Assembly (NCBI GenBank): GCA_016218045.1
Contig: JACRFB010000029.1
Span: forward strand, 1-59,966
Direction: 5' to 3'
Source of the DNA: Ignavibacteriota bacterium
Lineage (GTDB): Bacteria; Bacteroidota; Ignavibacteria; SZUA-365
DNA length: 59,966 nucleotides
Under the pieces are notes generated by a model. The model had not been told where the DNA came from, ran no database searches, and saw only the letters and a program-made list of their open reading frames with translations. The position numbers and the translations under genes are program-made. Shown here one piece after another: positions 54,984-59,966 of the stretch. Positions within the stretch are counted from its first letter, which is position 1; the number at the start of each line of letters is the position of its first letter.

Positions 54984-55919
54984 TCAACCCCAGCAGCTTT
55001 GTTGTGCGTTGCGCGGATCAACACCGTTATCGAGATTCCACTCCGGGAGCAGACCCGCAATTGGTGTGAGATGACCCGAATAATGAAACAACGGTGATTC
55101 AAATGTAGCCCAGTACCTCACGATGTTATCCACTGCACGGTCGAATACATCGGCCTTGAATGCCCCACGTTTCCCTCCTGGGAGTGGTACGTCATCGTAG
55201 TAACGCTTGCATTTGGATGCTTCGTCTCTGCGAAGTTCCGCGGGCGATTTGTACATGAAATTGTAAGCGTGCCTGAAATGTTTCCAAATGAGATTGCCGG
55301 CATCAGCCGTGTCAAGGAGATCCGTGTATGAATCGAACCAACTGGCCGGATCAGGTTTGCCGAAAACAGGGCAGGCTACGCGTGCATGCTCTGCCCAGAA
55401 GTTCATGACAGCGGGTAATGCCGTATCCGCCTTGCACGACCGTAAGAAGTTCGTGTATTCGGCTTTCGTGATGTCAATTCCAATGACATCTTTCATTATG
55501 AAGGTATCCTGATAATTCTCGCACTCATGATGCACATCCATCGAGGTCGCATCCTGGCAGGGTCCGGCTATCAGCTCTACAACGGGATGTACAGTAGCAT
55601 CGGCAATCAGATGTGAGGAGAAACCGCAGAGCCAAGCCACCTGCTGCTCCCAGTTTTTCTTACCTTTTGTAATGGAAAGCGTACGGAGGCCTAGATTTAC
55701 GATACCGCCGGTATTCTGGTAATGCATGATATCAGCCCAGTTCGTCTCTATCTTACCAAGCTTGAGCAAATTCAGGTAGCTGAGGTACGGCATGTCCGGA
55801 CCCACAGAGCCAGCCGTAACCCAATTGTTGTGGGCATTGAGGGTGTCCTTTAGCTCACCGGCATGCATGCTATCTATCGCCTGCACGACCAGGGCCATGT
55901 GTGTGAACGCACCTGCCAT
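54984..55919 (-). CDS. Zinc-dependent phospholipase C-like protein
   Basis: 311 aa, GGAGGAG before ATG 55919. Matches the Zn_dep_PLPC family: AGAFTHMAL at the N-terminus (His), AGSVGPDMPYLSYL (Asp), MHYQNTGG and WLCGFSSHLIADATVHPVVE (His, Asp, His ligands). Members bind zinc and cleave phospholipids or related esters. No signal peptide. Followed directly by a lipoprotein gene; another lipid hydrolase (patatin) lies 1 kb away. The 55920-56314 gap shows no gene. Confidence 0.85.
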   Translation of the reverse strand: MAGAFTHMALVVQAIDSMHAGELKDTLNAHNNWVTAGSVGPDMPYLSYLNLLKLGKIETNWADIMHYQNTGGIVNLGLRTLSITKGKKNWEQQVAWLCGFSSHLIADATVHPVVELIAGPCQDATSMDVHHECENYQDTFIMKDVIGIDITKAEYTNFLRSCKADTALPAVMNFWAEHARVACPVFGKPDPASWFDSYTDLLDTADAGNLIWKHFRHAYNFMYKSPAELRRDEASKCKRYYDDVPLPGGKRGAFKADVFDRAVDNIVRYWATFESPLFHYSGHLTPIAGLLPEWNLDNGVDPRNAQQSCWG

Positions 55920-56314
55920 TATTTCTCCTCCGATAATTGGTTACAACGCTATATTTGAAGCAATAGCCCTAATTGGGCTGTTTATCTATTTTCCCAATTT
56001 CAAAGTAGATGGTCCGACACGAAATCGTCCCGTCACTGGATCATGCCGTTATCCACATAAAACATCACCAGTTTGCCCGGACGATCACCTTCAGACAGCG
56101 CGCGCCGCATGTTACTTTCGCTCAAAGTAGAATTACTCACCCCAGTGCGCAATAGGTGTCAACACCTGATTATGATTGTATTGTTCCTATAGCCATGGTA
56201 CACCTTGAATGTTACCTCCTTGCCAACTTCAAACACGCTGCTTCTTGTTTCGGCTTTGTTGCGGTTGTCGCCCAATCAACGGACGGCATCGATCATCGGC
56301 GTCGCACGCCCTCC

Positions 56315-56740
56315 TCACGGTAGCGTGATCCGCAACTCCTTCGCGGTGAGGGGGCCTACTTCTCCATCTGCAATAAGTCCTTTTCTGAGCTGAAACGCGA
56401 CGACTGCGGCGTGGGTTTTAAGCCCGAAGACTCCGTCGAGTTTGCCGGGGTGGAAACCGGCGGCTTTCAGGGCGGTTTGTATGCTCTTCACCACTGCCCC
56501 TTCCATTGGGGGGCGTCAGTGGACGGTAGATTGTGCTCTCGGGCGGCCTGACCTCAACCTGGGCGCGTTTGGGTGTATCTGTTATACCTGGCACCAGAAT
56601 GCCGTAATCCCAGCGGCGGTCGTCGACACCGATACGAGTTTACTTCCTTTGGCGTTTGGTGTGTCGGACGTGGGACGCTCCGGTTGTGATGTGGGAAGCT
56701 CGGGACTTGTAGCGGAGTTGGATTACTGTGCTCTGAAAAT
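56315..56740 (-). pseudogene. Decayed copy of the terminal NlpC/CHAP-PG-binding gene
   Basis: 56330-56626 aligns closely with 59287-59583, including the whole C-terminal peptidoglycan-binding domain (KSIQTALKAAGFHPGKLDGV). Relative to the intact copy it has one extra G near 56505-56511, breaking the frame, and the catalytic domain is missing: the match stops at CGTCGTCGA and resumes with GATACGAGTTTA (56631-56642), which in the intact gene lies at the window edge (59955-59966). So about 370 bp were deleted. Upstream, a Pro/Thr/Ser linker (PTSQPERPTSDTPNAKGSKL) is still readable in one frame. Confidence 0.8.
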
Positions 56741-56911
56741 GTGACGGCCAAGCGACGGTAAAAGTCATACTCGCACGTGGGTCTGCATACATTGGATACG
56801 TGCACCGGCAGTTGTGTACCTGGCTCTCCGGCCGCGTTCTGGCCGGAGTTTTTCGTTGTGTGTGTGACCTGTTTTGAAATTATATTTCGGCGTACGAAAT
56901 AGAGGCCGGAT

Positions 56912-57820
56912 ATGAAGGAACAGCGGCGTATGAGAGTCGGACTTGCATTAGGCAGTGGTTCAGCACGCGGGTGGGCTCACATTGGCGTTATCCGTGCATT
57001 GGAACAGGCGGGAATACGACCCGACGTCGTGTGTGGGACGTCCATCGGCGCGCTTGTCGGAGCCGCGTATGCTGCGGGAGAACTGGATCGCTTCGAACAG
57101 TGGGTGTGTGGTTTGAGCTTCAAAGATGTGATCGCTTTTATGGACGTGGGATTGAGCGGCGGCCTACTCAAGGGGGAACGGCTTATGGAGTTTTTCCGCA
57201 AACACTTCGCGGACCGGCCCCTCGAAACGCTCACACCAACATTTGCGGCGGTGGCAACCTCTCTCAACTCAGGCGCGGAGGTATGGATGCGGCATGGCTC
57301 GACGCTTAATGCGGTGCGGGCCTCCATAGCCCTGCCCGGGCTCTTTACGCCTGTACTCTGGGACGGCGAAGTGGTAGTTGACGGCGGGCTAGTCAATCCA
57401 GTGCCGGTGTCCCTTGCGCGTGCCATGGGTGCCGATGTGGTGATAGCTGTCGATCTCAGTTCCGATATCCTGAATCGTTCTCACCGCGAGTCCGGCCCGC
57501 GCGACGACTCGGTCCTGGAGAGCGCGAATTGGTTCAAGAAAATGCAGAATAATCTCGCGGCCATTATTCCCGCGCAATCAGATTCCGAACACAGGATGCC
57601 CTCCACCCTCGATGTATTGGCAACCAGCATCAACATCATGCAGGTACGGATCTCGAGAAGCCGGATGGCTGGTGAGCCGCCGGAGATCTCCGTGATGCCG
57701 CGGTTATCGCATCTCGGATTGCTTGACTATCACCGAGCACAAGAGGCAATCGACGAAGGCCGCTCCGCATGGCAACGTGTCGCACACCATGTATTTCCGG
57801 GCAATATGTCCCACTCATGA
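56912..57820 (+). CDS. Patatin-like phospholipase (RssA type)
   Basis: 302 aa; ATG 56912 (56930 possible). Oxyanion loop GSGSARGWAHIG, nucleophile Ser in GTSIG, and the catalytic Asp in VVDGGLVNPVPV. Same length and order as RssA/YchK-type patatins, cytoplasmic or membrane-associated esterases. No signal peptide. Monocistronic to judge from its spacing. Confidence 0.92.
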   Translation: MKEQRRMRVGLALGSGSARGWAHIGVIRALEQAGIRPDVVCGTSIGALVGAAYAAGELDRFEQWVCGLSFKDVIAFMDVGLSGGLLKGERLMEFFRKHFADRPLETLTPTFAAVATSLNSGAEVWMRHGSTLNAVRASIALPGLFTPVLWDGEVVVDGGLVNPVPVSLARAMGADVVIAVDLSSDILNRSHRESGPRDDSVLESANWFKKMQNNLAAIIPAQSDSEHRMPSTLDVLATSINIMQVRISRSRMAGEPPEISVMPRLSHLGLLDYHRAQEAIDEGRSAWQRVAHHVFPGNMSHS

Positions 57821-57918
57821 ACGTGAGGACACTGAAAACGATATAAAAGCCGCCTTAGTGAGCAACACCGGTCTTAATCGTGTTTGTGAACATGATCACT
57901 CACCACGAGGAGTCAGCC

Positions 57919-58299
57919 ATGCCGACCGATATTCGAGTTATTCACGCCAGGGATTTCCTCAGAGCGACGCCCGAAGGGGTATTCGATTTCGAGGATTCCA
58001 AACAATGTCTTCTTTCCATCGCGACGGCAGCTTCGCAACCAGGAGATATTGAAATCCTCCTGGATACGCGAAAGGCGCATTTGCACGTGACAGTTTCAGA
58101 ATTATGGTTTCTGGCTGCGGAACTGAGCAAACTGCGCGCGGCCTTTTCCCGAAAGACCGCGGTTTTATGTCCTGGCGAGAGCTTCGACAATGCCAAGTTC
58201 TTTACACTCTGTTCCGAAAACCGGGGATTCCGAATGCGGGCCTTCACCTCTTTCGAAGATGCAATACTGTGGCTGAGTGAAGTGGACCCACAGACCTGA
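57919..58299 (+). CDS. SpoIIAA-/STAS-like small protein
   Basis: 126 aa from ATG 57919 with GAGGAG upstream (the frame begins earlier at 57880 without a site). Fold signs of the SpoIIAA-like family: IRVIHARDFLRATPEGVFDFEDSKQCLLSIA, DIEILLDTRKAHLHVT, and a C-terminal MRAFTSFEDAILWLSE helix. Members bind lipids or act as anti-anti-sigma-like modules. Ends 111 bp before the detached 114-bp repeat. Confidence 0.68.
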   Translation: MPTDIRVIHARDFLRATPEGVFDFEDSKQCLLSIATAASQPGDIEILLDTRKAHLHVTVSELWFLAAELSKLRAAFSRKTAVLCPGESFDNAKFFTLCSENRGFRMRAFTSFEDAILWLSEVDPQT

Positions 58300-58410
58300 A
58301 TCGGCAATCAGGACCACATCGGCGATGCATGAGGAAGTGACAACACGTTCACCATCAACATTGTGAAGCAGAGTCCGGCATCGGCTGCACACCCAATCTC
58401 GTTTCACCGG

Positions 58411-58524
58411 CACTCAGTTCCGCCGCTCCGGTTCCGGCGGACAGCACGGCCAGATAAAGAACCGGCATACAACCTCCTACTTCAGTTGCATCACGACCGG
58501 GCGCAAGCCCGGCGGTGGTGTTTA
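58411..58524. repeat. 114-bp direct repeat, right copy (orphan gene 3' end)
   Basis: Carries the last codons, stop and a decayed terminator hairpin of the gene at 41464 without the rest of that gene. About four mismatches to 42290-42403. The surrounding 58300-58777 gap has no gene. Confidence 0.85.
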
Positions 58525-58777
58525 AGTGCCCCGTTGCACCGTGTGCTTGTAAGGTTCATGCTGTAGCATCAAAGCAGAAACAATTCAGCATGGCAACCAT
58601 TGTCTGCATCCCGTGAAAGTAAGGAGCAGAAATTACCAGATTGTGTGGTACATTCTCACAACGCATACCGTAGCGCACAGGAAGCCCAGGGAAGAGCGGA
58701 GCAAAATGCCGTCCGGGTGGAGCGCGATTACATGCGGCCGATCATTTTTCGATCACGGTAACATCTGAGGAGTAATC

Positions 58778-59260
58778 ATGTTCGAGAAACAATGCCCAGA
58801 ATGCGGTAAAACAGTTAAAATGCTCTATATTTCGAAATACGTTAAGGGTAAAACGCTCTGTGAGGAATGCAAAGCGAAAGAGGTCAATCCTCTCGACAAC
58901 AACGCGTATAATTCTCTCATTCTCACAACGTCGCCGAGCATTGAAGGGCGTTGCATCCTGAAATATATAGGCATTGTCACATCACAGTCGGTGCAAGGCC
59001 TGGGCATGTTCAAGGATTTCGGAGCAGGAATCGCTGATGCATTCGGTGGAAGCGCGACTGGCTACGAGAAATCATTGGAGGACATGCAAAAGACCGTACT
59101 CGCGAAGCTCAAGCGTAAGGCGCACGAATTGGGCGCCAATGCCGTCATCTCGATCGATCTCGATCTAGGTGAGCTGAAGGGCACCATGCTGATGCTCACT
59201 GCGAGTGGTACAGCAGTCCTCCTGAGCGAGGAAACGGTAGACGAGCCGATAAATTCCTAG
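58778..59260 (+). CDS. YbjQ-family protein with N-terminal zinc ribbon
   Basis: 160 aa, GAGGAG before ATG 58778. Residues 1-35 have two Cys pairs (CPECGK, CEECK) of a treble-clef or ribbon type. The rest is a YbjQ/UPF0145 domain (GRCILKYIGIVTSQSVQG, KRKAHELGANAVISIDLDLGEL), a pentameric fold of unclear function often annotated as heavy-metal binding. Converges on the hydrolase gene with 12 bp between stops. Confidence 0.85.
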   Translation: MFEKQCPECGKTVKMLYISKYVKGKTLCEECKAKEVNPLDNNAYNSLILTTSPSIEGRCILKYIGIVTSQSVQGLGMFKDFGAGIADAFGGSATGYEKSLEDMQKTVLAKLKRKAHELGANAVISIDLDLGELKGTMLMLTASGTAVLLSEETVDEPINS

Positions 59261-59272
59261 CCGACCCGCACC

Positions 59273-59966
59273 TCAAGTAAGCACAACCCGCAACTCCTTC
59301 GCGGTGAGGGGGCCTACTTCGCCATCGGCGATGAGTCCTTTGCTGAGCTGAAACGCGACAACGGCGGCGTGGGTTTTTAAGCCGAAGACTCCGTCGAGTT
59401 TGCCGGGGTGGAAACCGGCGGCTTTGAGGGCGGTTTGTATGCTCTTCACCATCGCCCCTTCCATTGGGGGTGTCAGCAGACGGTAGATTGTGCTCTTGGG
59501 TGGTTGGACCTCAACCTGGGCGCGTTTTGGTGTATATGTTATTCCGGGCACTAGAATGCCGTAATCCCAGCGGCGGTCGTCGAGGGTTGATGTGATGACG
59601 CCGCGTTTGGTGGAATGCGCCTCCACGGTACCGCCGCTGCCGTCGGAGATCACGATGTGCCCGATGGCACCCTGTTTCGGGACTCGAAGAACAGCCGCAC
59701 CCGGGATGTTGGCGGCTTCAGCCACTGTAATGACTGTCCCCAATTTCTTGGCATCGCGCGCCCAGAATCCTGTGTAGGCGTCCGCGTTTGCGGGATTGCC
59801 TTTCGGATTGCTGCAGCCGTATAAAATGCCGGCAGTCTGGTACACGAGCCAGGAGGCGAACTCGGCACAGTCCCACGGACCGGTCCACGACGCGTTGTCT
59901 TTCGGTGCACTGGCACCCAGGATGTATTTTTCCTTGAGATGTTTGCTACCCAGAGATACGAGTTTA
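59273..59966 (-). CDS. NlpC/P60-CHAP type peptidoglycan hydrolase with PG-binding domain (5' part outside window)
   Basis: Frame is open to the right edge. The visible N-terminal part (KLVSLGSKHLKEKYILGAS) leads into WDCAEFASW with the catalytic Cys, and GAIGHIVISDGSGG with the His. Residues after ~150 are a linker (TPKRAQVEVQPPKS) and a PG_binding_1 domain (MEGAMVKSIQTALKAAGFHPG, VGPLTAKELR). Predicted to cut peptide bonds in peptidoglycan. A degraded paralogue lies at 56315-56740. Start lies outside; the GTG at 59845 is internal. Confidence 0.85.
   Translation of the reverse strand, partial: KLVSLGSKHLKEKYILGASAPKDNASWTGPWDCAEFASWLVYQTAGILYGCSNPKGNPANADAYTGFWARDAKKLGTVITVAEAANIPGAAVLRVPKQGAIGHIVISDGSGGTVEAHSTKRGVITSTLDDRRWDYGILVPGITYTPKRAQVEVQPPKSTIYRLLTPPMEGAMVKSIQTALKAAGFHPGKLDGVFGLKTHAAVVAFQLSKGLIADGEVGPLTAKELRVVLT

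Noticed and set aside
42290-58524. Integrase attachment sites attL/attR
   Set aside because: The direct repeats are a protein gene 3' end with terminator, no integrase or tRNA is nearby; kept only as a bracketed-region finding.

Overview
The window looks like a chromosomal piece of a bacterium from the Bacteroidota / Chlorobiota (Ignavibacteria-Kapabacteria) side of the tree. The direct evidence is C-terminal type IX secretion (T9SS) sorting domains on several secreted proteins (genes at 935-2497 and 19037-19744), many lipoproteins with LxxC lipoboxes, and the fairly GC-rich, densely packed gene style. The lineage is an inference; no rRNA or other marker gene was seen, and I recognised no tRNA by reading.

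Left part (1-26 kb) reads as a respiratory, sulfur and envelope region. Two tandem secreted T9SS paralogues share a duplicated promoter. They are followed by a sulfide/sulfur module on the minus strand (sulfide:quinone reductase-like flavoprotein, DUF1641 protein, DsrC/TusE-like protein, DsrE-like protein), a MerR regulator and a SulP anion permease. Then come an NmrA-like reductase, an LtrA-like membrane protein, a lipoprotein, cytochrome bd oxidase (cydAB), a hipBA toxin-antitoxin pair, and a three-gene operon joining a DUF2318-T9SS protein, an Ig-like lipoprotein and a beta-barrel fused to a heavy-metal (HMA) domain. A large PAS/GAF histidine kinase with a single-domain response regulator closes the block. 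This part is studded with short tandem arrays of 7-bp units. Five minus-strand genes end inside or within 2 bp of such an array, and none of these arrays was seen right of 26 kb.

Middle part (26-41 kb) is accessory in character: a 4-TM membrane protein, a protein fusing a peptidoglycan amidase to an SH3-like segment and a subtilisin protease, a large secreted protein, a LuxR-type regulator, an 864-aa protein with N-terminal ETPF/ESPF motifs, an HExxH metallopeptidase-like protein, and two lower-GC unknowns ending at a strong terminator. Then follow an RloAB (AbiL-like) ATPase/TOPRIM defence pair and, just upstream of it, an array of about twenty 22-bp degenerate tandem repeats.

Right part (41-60 kb) is a likely island. 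It carries a SIR2-PhoD-papain-like-M19 dipeptidase operon converging on a SIR2-TPR plus double methylglyoxal-synthase-like pair. After these come membrane and secreted unknowns, a Zn-dependent phospholipase C-like protein, a patatin phospholipase, a STAS/SpoIIAA-like protein, a YbjQ-family protein and an NlpC/P60-CHAP type hydrolase running off the window end. A 114-bp copy of the 3' end of the gene at 41464-42336, including its terminator, recurs at 58411-58524, so about 16 kb is bracketed by direct repeats. A decayed copy of the terminal hydrolase gene lies at 56315-56740.

The strongest candidates for something undescribed are the SIR2-TPR/MGS pair and its convergent SIR2-hydrolase operon, the 22-bp array beside RloAB, the heptamer arrays at gene 3' ends, and the HMA-barrel/DUF2318 operon.
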